Assembly (NCBI RefSeq): GCF_002953715.1
Contig: NZ_CP025012.1
Location: 1,798,001-1,862,000, forward strand
Source of the DNA: Rhizobium leguminosarum
GTDB lineage: Bacteria > Pseudomonadota > Alphaproteobacteria > Rhizobiales > Rhizobiaceae
Length of the DNA: 64,000 nt
Direction of reading: 5' to 3'
The position numbers and the translations under genes were made by a program. Numbering within the stretch: the first letter of the stretch is position 1; every line of letters begins with the position of its first letter. Below are positions 1 through 9,371 of the stretch, piece after piece. The notes under the pieces are model-generated. The model was not told where the DNA came from and searched no databases. It worked only from the letters and a program-made list of their open reading frames with translations.

Positions 1-94
1 TCTGCCAGGCGTGTCGGGCTTCATCCGACATATGCGGCTGGTACTTTTCCAGGCTGGCGTCGGGTTGGGGAATATCGAGGCAAAGCAGTTTCAT
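1..94 (-). CDS. N-terminal fragment of an unrecognised protein, cut by the window edge
   Basis: Reading in from the left edge on the minus strand there is an ATG at 94 followed by 31 open codons (it begins MKLLCLDIPQPDASLEKY) with no stop before the edge. An AAGGA-type ribosome binding site lies just upstream. It follows the flavodoxin-like gene in the same direction after about 30 bases, so the two are probably co-transcribed. I do not recognise the family from this fragment. Confidence 0.6.
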   Translation of the reverse strand, partial: MKLLCLDIPQPDASLEKYQPHMSDEARHAWQ

Positions 95-123
95 GGCAGG
101 ATTCCTTGGTTGGAAAAGATGGA

Positions 124-693
124 TCAGGCGGGTTGAAACCGGCGCACGGTCTCGGCGACGCGATGACCGAGATAGCCCGCGGTCTTAAGGTCGCTCCCGG
201 CAGGCGTGACATCCGGCGCCTGATCAATGTTCGATTGGGTCATGACGCCAAGCCAGCTCCCGAGCCGGTTGAGGTCGTCTGTGCTGCCTGTGCTGCTGCT
301 GTTGCCCGGCATCAGATCGAGACCGACCCAGATCATGCCGTGTTGCGCGGCAAACAGCGCCATCGATACGAGCGAGTTCAGCTTGTCGCCGTGCTGGGCT
401 CCGGAGTTGGTGAAACCGGCAGCGATCTTGTTGCGCCACTTCAGCTCCGACCAGGCCGCTTTGGTGGAGTCCTCGAAGAACTGCTTGAGCTTGGCGCTGA
501 TGAGGCCGTTATAGGTCGGCGACCCGAAGATAATGGCGTCGCTGCGTTCCAGCGCGTACCAGTCCATCGCGCCATCCGCGACGGCGACCAGTTTCGCCTC
601 GATTCCTTCCACTTCCCGTACGCCTTCGGCAACCGCCTCGGCGACACGCGCGGTATGGCCGTAGCCGCTGTCATAGACGATGGATACCAGCAA
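124..693 (-). CDS. Flavodoxin-family / NAD(P)H-dependent reductase (WrbA-like)
   Basis: This 189-residue protein has the flavodoxin-like fold. It begins with a beta strand and phosphate-binding loop (VYDSGYGHTARVAEAV, residues about 5-20), and a second FMN-contact segment FGSPTYNGLISAKLKQFF follows near residue 56. These are typical of WrbA-like and NADPH-dependent FMN reductases, which reduce quinones or flavins with two electrons in the cytoplasm. It is transcribed divergently from the LysR gene at 901 across a 207-base spacer, the usual arrangement for a LysR regulator and its target. The exact substrate cannot be read from the sequence. Confidence 0.85.
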   Translation of the reverse strand: MLVSIVYDSGYGHTARVAEAVAEGVREVEGIEAKLVAVADGAMDWYALERSDAIIFGSPTYNGLISAKLKQFFEDSTKAAWSELKWRNKIAAGFTNSGAQHGDKLNSLVSMALFAAQHGMIWVGLDLMPGNSSSTGSTDDLNRLGSWLGVMTQSNIDQAPDVTPAGSDLKTAGYLGHRVAETVRRFQPA

Positions 694-900
694 TTGCCGT
701 CCTTCCGTTGATGAGATAGCGCGCGAACGGCGGGCGATGTTTTGCCATATGTCCGGCTTGCTTAGGTCGCGGTTGCCACGAAATACCGTTTGCTTGGCCG
801 GCCTTATATCGTAGAATACAGTTGACGATTAGAAATCGTTTTTCTCTTCTTTGGTTCCTGAGGTTCTCCAATCGAAGGGCCGCTCTTCGCGAGGATCCGC

Positions 901-1809
901 TTGGTGAGAGACAGGTTTGATGGAGTGCAAGTCTTTGTCGAGGCGGTCGAGACGGGCGGCTTTGCCAAAGCTGCCGAGCGATTGTCGTTGACGCGCTCCG
1001 CGGTCGGTAAGGCCATCGCGCGTCTCGAGGAGCGCCTGGGCGTCCGGTTGTTTCACAGGACCACGCGGACGCAGAGCCTGACCGAGGATGGTCAGCAATA
1101 TTACGAGCGCTGTGTGCGTGCGATCGAGGAATTGCGCGCGGGCGAATCTCTCCTGGAATCCGGCCGGCGCGAGGTCGTCGGCAGGTTGCGCGTGTCGCTG
1201 CCCGTCTTGTTTGGGCGCTACTGCGCCGCGCCCATCCTGCGTGCCTATGCGCGCCAGCACGAAAAGCTTGAACTCGAACTCAGCTTCAGTGACCGCCGGA
1301 TCGATTTGATCGCCGACGGCTTCGACCTGGCGGTGCGCAATGGCGTTCTAGGCAACGGAACCGCGCTCCACGCGCGGCGACTGGCCAGCCCACGCAAGGC
1401 GCTATGCGCCTCTCCAGCCTATCTTGCCGCACGAGGGGAGCCGCGTTCTCTGTCGGATCTGTCAGAACATGACACGCTGGTATTCTGGCGCAACGATCAT
1501 GGCCTGATTTGGCAGCTTCCCGATGCGACCGGTGCTCTCATCGACCTGTCGGTCACGTCAAGACTGCGCTTTGACGATCTCGAAGTGATCGCCGATGCCG
1601 CCGTCGACGGCATGGGCCTGGCTTGGCTTCCCTACTGGCTGATCCATGACCGCGTGCAGGCAGGCGAATTGGTCGAACTCTGGACCGATCGGCCGAGGGC
1701 GGCGATGGAATGCTACGCCGTCTGGCCAACCACCCAATATCTGCCGTTGCGGTCGCGACTGGCGATCGATGCGCTTGCCACCGAATTGCCGAAGCGTTTC
1801 GTCGTCTGA
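901..1809 (+). CDS. LysR-family transcriptional regulator
   Basis: The 302-residue product has the LysR layout. An N-terminal winged helix-turn-helix covers residues about 5-64 (GGFAKAAERLSLTRSAVGKA, then RLFHRTTRTQSLTEDG), followed by a periplasmic-binding-like effector domain to the end. The start is a TTG at 901 or a GTG one codon later; both fit. It is divergent from the flavodoxin-like gene, which is its most likely target. Its end faces the end of a second LysR gene at 1893, so the two regulators are convergent. The inducer is unknown. Confidence 0.88.
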   Translation: MVRDRFDGVQVFVEAVETGGFAKAAERLSLTRSAVGKAIARLEERLGVRLFHRTTRTQSLTEDGQQYYERCVRAIEELRAGESLLESGRREVVGRLRVSLPVLFGRYCAAPILRAYARQHEKLELELSFSDRRIDLIADGFDLAVRNGVLGNGTALHARRLASPRKALCASPAYLAARGEPRSLSDLSEHDTLVFWRNDHGLIWQLPDATGALIDLSVTSRLRFDDLEVIADAAVDGMGLAWLPYWLIHDRVQAGELVELWTDRPRAAMECYAVWPTTQYLPLRSRLAIDALATELPKRFVV

Positions 1810-1892
1810 AGCGGATCCCTTTGCGCTTTATTTCCCGCAGGAGCCGCGCAACGGTGCAAGAAAGCGGCTCGCCACTCTGTCGTCGCAGCCGC

Positions 1893-2786
1893 TCACGTTG
1901 AATAACGCAACGCGTTCACGAGAAGGGAAAAGGCGGGCGAAGACTGGCGTCGGCTTGGGTAGTAGAGATGGAAGCCCTCCCAATAGGGCGAAAAATCTTC
2001 CAGAAACCGGTGGAGGCGACCGGTTCCGAGATGGAGCTTGGCGATATCTTCGGGGACATAGGCAAAGCCGAAGCCGTCGAGAGCCGCCTCAAGAACGTTG
2101 TAGATCGTGTTGAAGACCAGCTGTCCGTCCACCCGAACCCTGATCTCGCGGCCGTTCTCTTCGAACTCCCAGGCATAAAGACCGCCATAGGTGGGCAGGC
2201 GCAGATTGATGCACCTGTGCTGCATGAGGTCCTTCGGATGTCTTGGAATATCGCGTGAGGCAAAATAGGATTCTGCGGCGACGACCGCGAAGCGAACATC
2301 CGGCCCGATCCTCACCGAGATCATGTCTTTGGCGATCTGTTCGCCGAAGCGCACGCCCGCGTCGTAGCCTTCGCTGACGATGTCCTGCAGACCGTAGTTC
2401 ACGTCCAGTTCGAGCCTGATGTCGGGATATTGTTGGAGAAAGGTTCGAAGCTTCGGCCATATGTAGCACTGGATCTGGTAGTCGCCGGCGGTCAGCCGGA
2501 CGGTTCCAGCCGGCTGGTCCCGAAGAATGTTGAGCCCATCGAGCGCAGATCCGATCTCGTCAAAAAGCGGACCGATGCTCTGCAGCATCCGTTCGCCTGC
2601 CTCGGTCGGTGAGACGCTGCGCGTCGTCCTTGTCAGCAGCCGCACGCCCAGCCGCTGCTCGAGCTGACGGAGCGTATGGCTCAGCGCCGACTGCGAGACG
2701 CCGAACTTGGCGGCGGCTTTGGTGAAACTACGCTCCCTCGCAACCACCAGGAACACCATCAGGTCGTTGATATTCTGTCGCTCCAA
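1893..2786 (-). CDS. LysR-family transcriptional regulator
   Basis: This 297-residue LysR protein has its helix-turn-helix at about residues 17-36 (SFTKAAAKFGVSQSALSHTL) and the conserved RLLTRTTRSVSPTEAGERM wing, then an effector domain. It lies 114 bases downstream of the carboxymuconolactone-decarboxylase-like gene in the same direction, last in a minus-strand series with the aldo/keto reductase and DUF2255 genes. It may regulate that series, but the gap leaves room for its own promoter. It is clearly different in sequence from the LysR protein at 901. Confidence 0.87.
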   Translation of the reverse strand: MERQNINDLMVFLVVARERSFTKAAAKFGVSQSALSHTLRQLEQRLGVRLLTRTTRSVSPTEAGERMLQSIGPLFDEIGSALDGLNILRDQPAGTVRLTAGDYQIQCYIWPKLRTFLQQYPDIRLELDVNYGLQDIVSEGYDAGVRFGEQIAKDMISVRIGPDVRFAVVAAESYFASRDIPRHPKDLMQHRCINLRLPTYGGLYAWEFEENGREIRVRVDGQLVFNTIYNVLEAALDGFGFAYVPEDIAKLHLGTGRLHRFLEDFSPYWEGFHLYYPSRRQSSPAFSLLVNALRYST

Positions 2787-2900
2787 TGATGATTCCTCCT
2801 CATAGACCGACGCCCATCATAAACGCCTGCCTATGAAATGTAGCAATCAACCCTGAAGCAGCAAGCACGCCGGACCCCTTTGTTGCTGCAGGCTGGTGCT

Positions 2901-3695
2901 TCACTTCGCCCGGCTGCGCAGCACCTCTCCGACAACCGACGATGCAGAAAAGGTGTTCGGCCAGCCGGCGTAGAAGGCCGTATGGGCAAGGACCTCGCCG
3001 GCTTCGTCGGCGGTCAGGCCGTTATCCATGGCGCGGTTGAGGTGATAGGTGATCTGAGCGCTCTGGCCCGATGCGATCAGCGAACTGACCGTCACGAGGC
3101 TGCGGTCTCGCGGTGCAAGGCCCGGCCGTTGCCAGAGATCGAGGAACAGCGGGTCGGTCGTGAACTGCACAAGCCCCGGAGAGATCGGACCGACATTCTT
3201 TTCGACGCCGGTGGCGCGTTGGCGCTCGGCTTCCTCGTTGAGCGGCAGCAGTTGCGGAGAGGCCGCAGGCAACTGGTCGGCCGTGATGCCCCGGTCTTTG
3301 AAGACGTCCTTGGTCGCGGCGACTGCCGACATCGCGTTCGACCAGCCCGAGTAGAAAGCCAGATGCGTGATGATCTCGGAGACCTCCGTCGAGGTCACCC
3401 CGCTATCGAGAGCGACGTCGACGTAGTGCTTCAGATCGATTGCCTGGTTTCGGGCGATTAGCACGGCCAGAGTGACGATGCTGCGATCGCGACGTGACAG
3501 TTGCGGCCGCTGCCACAGGTTTCCGAGCACGTCCTCTTCAGCGTATCGGCCAAGAGCCGGCGATACGGACTGGATATCGCTGACCGACAATGATGAAGCA
3601 CTTGCCGGCATGGCTCCGCCTCCACTTCCTTCCTGGGCCATGACAGGCTCGCCCATCGTGAGCGAGATTGCCGTGGCGGCCAAAATTCGTTTCAT
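2901..3695 (-). CDS. Exported tandem carboxymuconolactone-decarboxylase (AhpD-like) domain protein
   Basis: The preferred start is the ATG at 3695, preceded by GGAAGG at good spacing; an earlier in-frame ATG at 3728 has no such site. The 264-residue product opens with a signal peptide (MKRILAATAISLTMGEPVMA, then QEG). It then contains two copies of the CMD domain: residues about 60-125 (LWQRPQLSRRDRS to HLAFYSGW) and about 185-250 (LWQRPGLAPRDRS to HTAFYAGW). No cysteine is present, so it cannot act by AhpD CxxC peroxidase chemistry. Family members include 4-carboxymuconolactone decarboxylases, but the export signal argues for another role. Confidence 0.8.
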   Translation of the reverse strand: MKRILAATAISLTMGEPVMAQEGSGGGAMPASASSLSVSDIQSVSPALGRYAEEDVLGNLWQRPQLSRRDRSIVTLAVLIARNQAIDLKHYVDVALDSGVTSTEVSEIITHLAFYSGWSNAMSAVAATKDVFKDRGITADQLPAASPQLLPLNEEAERQRATGVEKNVGPISPGLVQFTTDPLFLDLWQRPGLAPRDRSLVTVSSLIASGQSAQITYHLNRAMDNGLTADEAGEVLAHTAFYAGWPNTFSASSVVGEVLRSRAK

Positions 3696-3830
3696 GATGA
3701 TATCCTTCCAACTCGGTTGTTCCGGCATCGCCTGGAATGGGCCTGCAACGGCGCAACGACGAAAGCCGCAATGCGCCCGTCGTCAGCTTCGAAGCAGGTT
3801 GCTGTGGTATTGCTGCCGCAGAATGTGCCG

Positions 3831-4847
<1,017 letters not shown>

Positions 4848-4879
4848 CTAGCGATGACGCCATGCGGATCCGACCGCCG

Positions 4880-5260
4880 TCAGGCAGTTTCTTCGCGCGG
4901 TGTGATCCGAACAGTTGCCGCGCGTGCTCGGGCGCTGACCATTGGCGGTAGATACTGGCTCTTGCGGTATTTGGCGCGGTAGGCGTCGTCGATGCGATCG
5001 TTGATCGCGCCGTCCACAGGCTCGAAGGCGACCGTGCGCGTCATCCCGGCGGCAATGATCTGTCCGGCCTTCTGGTGGACCGCCGCCTGATACCATCGGG
5101 ACTTCTGACCATGGTAGCCGCGTACATAGAGCCCGCCATCGACAACGACCTCCCAGATCCAGGTCGGGGTGCCATAGGTGGCGCCATCTTCGCGAAACGG
5201 TGCGATTTTCAGATCGTTGGCCTGATCGATTTTGCTAAGCTCGTCATCCGACCAGTTCAT
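4880..5260 (-). CDS. DUF2255 family protein
   Basis: The start at 5260 has GGAGAG upstream and gives 126 residues beginning MNWSDDELSKIDQANDLKI. An in-frame extension to 5389 has no supporting ribosome site. The segment GATYGTPTWIWEVVVDGG followed by LYVRGYHGQKSRWYQAA is characteristic of DUF2255, a small uncharacterised family often found beside oxidoreductases and LysR or TetR regulators. It has no signal peptide and no obvious catalytic motif. It probably heads the minus-strand unit with the aldo/keto reductase. Confidence 0.8.
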   Translation of the reverse strand: MNWSDDELSKIDQANDLKIAPFREDGATYGTPTWIWEVVVDGGLYVRGYHGQKSRWYQAAVHQKAGQIIAAGMTRTVAFEPVDGAINDRIDDAYRAKYRKSQYLPPMVSARARAATVRITPREETA

Positions 5261-5739
5261 CGTCGCTCTCCGCTCAGTTTGGCTACAGTCGTGGTACCGC
5301 TTCCCGATCTCATGTTCTGAATATAGAGCGCGTACCCAACCATGATTAGGCGCCGCAAATCGCATGAACTTATGAGCGTGAATCATCAATGCAGGTCACG
5401 GGTGGAGGTTCGGCCTGCGACGCAGCCTTTTGCTCTTACGGCGCTCTGCTGGAAAGGTGGCTGAAACGCACATCCGTCATCAGCTCACGTCAACGAGCGG
5501 CGTAACCCGGTGGGAGGGAACATGGCGACTGATTGCGGTATGATCGGCATTCTGCTACGAACGGCCTGTCGAAAGAGTGCTGACCGGATGGTAGCCCGGT
5601 CGCCGTCTCAAGGGACGGCAATTCTCCCTCCAAGGGTATCCGCGACACCCGAGACCGGCTTGCCGGTCGCAAAGGTGTGTCCGCTGATAACCACGTCATC
5701 GTCGGCGCACCTTCTCAACTGTTGGAAGGATGGACGACC
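5261..5739. other. Intergenic region without a convincing gene
   Basis: This 479-base spacer separates the divergent DUF2255 and SDR genes. Short open frames on both strands have no recognisable domain. It must carry promoters for both genes, and a GGAAGGA ribosome site for the SDR lies at its right end. I see no repeat or strong hairpin. Confidence 0.5.
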
Positions 5740-6480
5740 TTGAAGCTCACAGGAAACACAATTCTCATTACTGGCGGCGCAACCGGCATCGGTTTTGCGC
5801 TCGCGCGGCGCCTTTCCGAAAAGGGCAATAACGTCATCATTTGCGGCAGAAGCGAAGCCGCGCTCCGCAAGGCACAGGAGGACGTGCCTGCGCTGATCAC
5901 GCGCATTTGCGACGTTGCCAACGGCGAGAGTCGCCATTCTATGGTCGAATGGCTGAAGGCGGAGCATCCGGCACTCAACGTCGTCGTCAACAACGCCGGC
6001 GTTCAGCATCGGCGCGATTTCAATACCGATCCGGCGATCGACACTCTCGATCAAGAAGTGGCGATCAATCTTACGGCGCCGATCCATCTGATCGCTGAAC
6101 TGCTCGCTGCCTTGCGGCAGCAAGAACATGCGTTCATCATCAACGTCAGCTCGGGCCTCGCTTTTTCGCCGATGGCCGATGTGCCGGTCTATTGCGCCAC
6201 GAAGGCCGCGATCCACTCCTTTACGCTCAGCCTGCGCCATCAGTTGAAATCCACAGCAATTCGGGTGATCGAGGTCGCGCCACCGATCGTCGATACCAGT
6301 CTGGGCGGTGGTACGCGCAGCGAAGGCACAGCAAGCCGCATGATGGTCTCCTCGGAAGAGTTCGCTGCCGATGCGCTGGCGCAGCTTGAAGCGGATAAGG
6401 ATGAGATCCTCGTCGGCATCTCCGCCGACACACGCCGGATGGGTGAAGCCCTGTTCGAGCGCATGAACAGCCGCTCCTGA
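5740..6480 (+). CDS. Short-chain dehydrogenase/reductase (DltE-like)
   Basis: I choose the TTG at 5740 because GGAAGGA lies just upstream and the product then begins directly with the Rossmann strand (LKLTGNTILITGGATGIG); an in-frame ATG at 5677 is the alternative. The 246-residue enzyme has the TGGATGIG cofactor loop, NNAG at about residue 85, the catalytic Ser in INVSSG, and YCATK as the Tyr-x3-Lys pair. This is a classical SDR, an NAD(P)-dependent oxidoreductase in the cytosol. It precedes the MDR oxidoreductase gene by about 340 bases. The substrate is unknown. Confidence 0.88.
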   Translation: MKLTGNTILITGGATGIGFALARRLSEKGNNVIICGRSEAALRKAQEDVPALITRICDVANGESRHSMVEWLKAEHPALNVVVNNAGVQHRRDFNTDPAIDTLDQEVAINLTAPIHLIAELLAALRQQEHAFIINVSSGLAFSPMADVPVYCATKAAIHSFTLSLRHQLKSTAIRVIEVAPPIVDTSLGGGTRSEGTASRMMVSSEEFAADALAQLEADKDEILVGISADTRRMGEALFERMNSRS

Positions 6481-6822
6481 TGGGTGTGGATTGCAGTGAC
6501 CGGTCGCGGCAATCCCTCCCGGAGATCGCTGCTCGGCCGCTAGATCTCCAAGCGGACGACGTCACACCAACGATGGTGCCAGATTCTGGCACCGTGGTGG
6601 TCTAACCTGCATCGACGTGACGGAATTCAGGAAAGCCATGGTCATCAGACTTCGCGGCGACGCCGGAAATTGCCTCCGCGGATGTCCATGCGATCCCCAA
6701 GCATCCCCGTCAAACGCGGGCAGGGAGGTCGCCTAGTCATCGAGCCGCTGGCGCTGCCCGGGCTCGCGGCGGCTGCCACTGTCACAATCGTGCCTTCAGC
6801 AAAACAGGAAGAATGGCCCACC
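6481..6822. other. Intergenic region with one perfect inverted repeat
   Basis: This 342-base gap has no supported gene. At 6575-6593 there is a perfect 8-base inverted repeat, GGTGCCAG-ATT-CTGGCACC. It has no T-run behind it, so it is more likely an operator or a weak transcript end than an intrinsic terminator. Confidence 0.5.
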
Positions 6823-7755
6823 ATGAAACGCATTCAATATCACCAGTACGGCGGCCCCGATCTGATGCGGCTCGAGGAGTTCGAACTGGCTTCGCCGGGT
6901 AAAGGACAAGTGGCGGTCAAGATCAAGTTCGCAGCGATCAATCCCATCGATTGGAAGCTGCGGGCGGGACGGATGAAGATCGTTACGGGAAGGGCTTTTC
7001 CTCGTGCAATGGGGATGGATATTTCCGGGACGGTCATTTCGGTCGGTGAAGGGGTGACGCGTTTCAAGACCGGCGATGCCGTGTTCGGTCTTGCCCGGTT
7101 CAAGGAGAGCGGCGCCCTGGGAGAGGCTGTCGTCACTAAGGACAGCTTCTTGGCCAAGAAGCCCGACACCGTTTCGTTTGAGGAGGCGGCTTGTCTCGGG
7201 ACGCCTGGAGCCACTGCTTGGAACGGGCTGGTCGACAAAGCGAAGCTGACTGCCGGCGAGCACGTCTTCATCAATGGCTGTACCGGTGCGGTGGGCGAAG
7301 CGGCTGTGCAGATCGCGCAGATTCTGGGCGCAAAGGTCTCGGGCAGTTGCAGCGCGGTGGCGGCGGAACGGGCGCGGGCCCTCGGCGTTCAAACCGTGTT
7401 CGACTATCGGACAACTGATTTGTCGACGGTTCGCGAGCGTTTCGATGTGGTCTACGACACGGCTGCGACGATGACGGACGCCGTGGGGCTTGGGCTCTTG
7501 CGTCAGAATGGCCGGTTCGTCGACCTCAATCCCACGCCGGGAAAATTCATTCGGTCGATATTCAACCGAAAACTGAAGGTTGTGGTGTGCACACCGAGGT
7601 CCGAGATCCTCGATAGAATCGCTCGTGCCGCCATGGACGAAAATCTTCGCCTTCCGATCGCCGAGATCGTGCCCCTCGGCGAAGCGATTCCACTCATCAC
7701 GGCTCTTGAGTCCGGACGGAAGCTCGCCGGAAAAGCCCTCGTCGTGATGGAGTGA
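6823..7755 (+). CDS. MDR-family NADP-dependent oxidoreductase (quinone reductase type)
   Basis: The ATG at 6823 starts a 310-residue zinc-independent medium-chain reductase (MKRIQYHQYGGPDLMRLEEF). The GroES-like half comes first, with INPIDWKLRAG and MGMDISGTVISVG. The Rossmann half carries NGCTGAVGEAAVQIAQ as the nucleotide loop. The long in-frame extension back to 6670 is low-complexity and lacks a ribosome site. Proteins of this type reduce quinones or enones with NADPH. It is followed directly by a WYL-domain regulator, so the pair is probably co-expressed and autoregulated. Confidence 0.87.
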   Translation: MKRIQYHQYGGPDLMRLEEFELASPGKGQVAVKIKFAAINPIDWKLRAGRMKIVTGRAFPRAMGMDISGTVISVGEGVTRFKTGDAVFGLARFKESGALGEAVVTKDSFLAKKPDTVSFEEAACLGTPGATAWNGLVDKAKLTAGEHVFINGCTGAVGEAAVQIAQILGAKVSGSCSAVAAERARALGVQTVFDYRTTDLSTVRERFDVVYDTAATMTDAVGLGLLRQNGRFVDLNPTPGKFIRSIFNRKLKVVVCTPRSEILDRIARAAMDENLRLPIAEIVPLGEAIPLITALESGRKLAGKALVVME

Positions 7756-7757
7756 GC

Positions 7758-8459
7758 GTGTCACGAAGCCATCGATTATTTGACCTGATGCAAGTTCTTC
7801 GTCGTCACCGCGGAACGGTGGCCGGCTTGACGCTTGCGCGCGAGCTCGGCGTTTCGCTGCGGACCATCCGTCGTGACATCGTGACGCTGCAGGCCATGGG
7901 CGCGGATATCGATGGAGAGCCCGGGGTCGGCTACATACTGCAGCCGGGCTTCCTTTTGCCGCCTCTGTCTTTCACGGAAGAAGAGATCCAGGCGCTTGTC
8001 GCTGGCGCGCAGTGGGTTAGTCGGCACACAGACGATGCTTTGGCGCACGCTGTTCAAAACGCGCTCGCAAAAATCGGCGGTGTGCTTCCCCCCGACCTGC
8101 GACGGGGCTTGGACGACAACACGTTCTTTGTTGGTCGTTCTGAAAAAGGTTCATCGGTGCTTGATCTGGCGCAGGTCAGGCGAGCGATGCGCGAGCAGCG
8201 AAAGATCCGCATCACGCACGCAGATCAAAGCGGGGCTGTGTCCGAAAGAAACATATGGCCAATCATGCTGGGATTCATTGATTCACAGCGATTTATCGCG
8301 GCTTGGTGCGAACTGCAGGGCGACTTTCGCATCTTCCAAGCTGACCACGTCATGACCGTCAGTTTCCTGGACGATCACTATCCGGGAAACCGCCGCCAAC
8401 TCGTCAAGAAGTGGCGCGCTCAGGAAAAGCATCCCCGCAAACAGAGGGATTGCGGATAG
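7758..8459 (+). CDS. HTH_11-WYL domain transcriptional regulator (YafY family)
   Basis: The product is about 233 residues. The start is GTG at 7758 with GGAG five bases before it; a GTG at 7752 would overlap the preceding stop by four bases. Residues about 1-55 form a DeoR/HTH_11-type winged helix (LFDLMQVLRRHRGTVAGLTL, then ELGVSLRTIRRDIVTLQAMG). The C-terminal half has the WYL-domain strand pattern ending in a segment that binds small ligands in relatives. Its tight coupling to the MDR oxidoreductase suggests that it controls that gene in response to a related metabolite. Confidence 0.85.
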   Translation: MSRSHRLFDLMQVLRRHRGTVAGLTLARELGVSLRTIRRDIVTLQAMGADIDGEPGVGYILQPGFLLPPLSFTEEEIQALVAGAQWVSRHTDDALAHAVQNALAKIGGVLPPDLRRGLDDNTFFVGRSEKGSSVLDLAQVRRAMREQRKIRITHADQSGAVSERNIWPIMLGFIDSQRFIAAWCELQGDFRIFQADHVMTVSFLDDHYPGNRRQLVKKWRAQEKHPRKQRDCG

Positions 8460-8546
8460 CTGATTGTTGCCTCGGCCCCCGAATTCAACCTCGCTCTGCA
8501 GGCATGCCTGCAGAGCGTTTCGAAGACTTTATAGAGATCGGAAATA

Positions 8547-9371
8547 ATGATGGCTTATACGACTTCCTCTGACCGCCCCTTCAAGCAGAAGCGGCGAATT
8601 TGGGCCTTTTGGGTGCTGACCGTTGCCTTTGTCACCTTCCAGCTTATCGCGCATCCGGGCTTCGGACCTGAAAGCCTTTTTCTCACACTGCTCGCTCAGT
8701 TGGGAACATTGTTGATCGCTTTTGGCATAATCGGACGAATCTGGTCGACCATCTATATTGGAGGTCGAAAGAATTCCGCGCTTGTGACTCAGGGACCCTA
8801 TTCGATCACGCGCAACCCTCTTTATCTCTTTTCGCTCTGCATGATCAGCGGCGTCTGCCTGGTGTTTGGAAGTCTGCTTATCACCGCAATTTTCACGCTG
8901 CTCGCCTATCTTGTGTTCAGATATACGGCGAAGCGGGAGGCTGTATATTTGTCTCACCTCTTCGCTGAGCCATATGCGGAATACGCCCGGCGCACTCCGT
9001 TGTTCTGGCCCAATTTCTCCAATTTTGAGTGGGGGCAGGCTCCGGTGATTTCCAACCGGGCGCTGCTGGTGACATCAAGAGATTCTCTCTTCACCGTCGC
9101 CATGATCCCATTTTCCGAACTGGTCGAATACCTTCGAGAAAGCGGCTTTCTAGCCATGGCTATTATTGTTCGTAAGCGGTTAGCTGATGGCGTCAGGCCT
9201 GAAGTTCCATGGCATAAGCGCCTCGAGCTCGGATACTGGCCAGCCTTTAGCGATGCGGGTCAATGTCTGGGAGAGCCAGTCGAGCGGGTCAACATTGTTC
9301 ATTTTGGCCGTCTGGAGAAGCGTGGCCAGCGTCGCCCATGTCCGTCCACCGCCCTCGCTACCGGCGAATAG
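8547..9371 (+). CDS. Isoprenylcysteine-methyltransferase-like membrane protein, C-terminus replaced by IS66 sequence
   Basis: The first 208 codons encode a membrane protein with hydrophobic segments near residues 22-40, 50-70 and 95-125. The conserved ICMT/PEMT region is GPYSITRNPLYLFSLCM, then KREAVYLSHLFAEPYAEYARR. Such enzymes methylate carboxyl groups or lipids using S-adenosylmethionine. The IS66 left end begins at 9172 inside codon 209, so the last 66 codons to 9371 are antisense transposon sequence. Removing the element and one copy of the target repeat gives GTT CCT TGA, so the original protein was 209 residues. Function may survive because only the last residue is lost. Confidence 0.8.
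   Translation: MMAYTTSSDRPFKQKRRIWAFWVLTVAFVTFQLIAHPGFGPESLFLTLLAQLGTLLIAFGIIGRIWSTIYIGGRKNSALVTQGPYSITRNPLYLFSLCMISGVCLVFGSLLITAIFTLLAYLVFRYTAKREAVYLSHLFAEPYAEYARRTPLFWPNFSNFEWGQAPVISNRALLVTSRDSLFTVAMIPFSELVEYLRESGFLAMAIIVRKRLADGVRPEVPWHKRLELGYWPAFSDAGQCLGEPVERVNIVHFGRLEKRGQRRPCPSTALATGE
9165..9171. repeat. Left target-site duplication of the IS66 element
   Basis: ATTGTTC here is repeated exactly at 11680-11686, immediately outside the two ends of the insertion sequence. It marks the insertion point in the methyltransferase gene. Confidence 0.8.

Noticed and set aside
6670..6822. N-terminal extension of the MDR oxidoreductase
   Set aside because: It is low-complexity, lacks a ribosome site, and the family starts at MKRIQYHQYGG.
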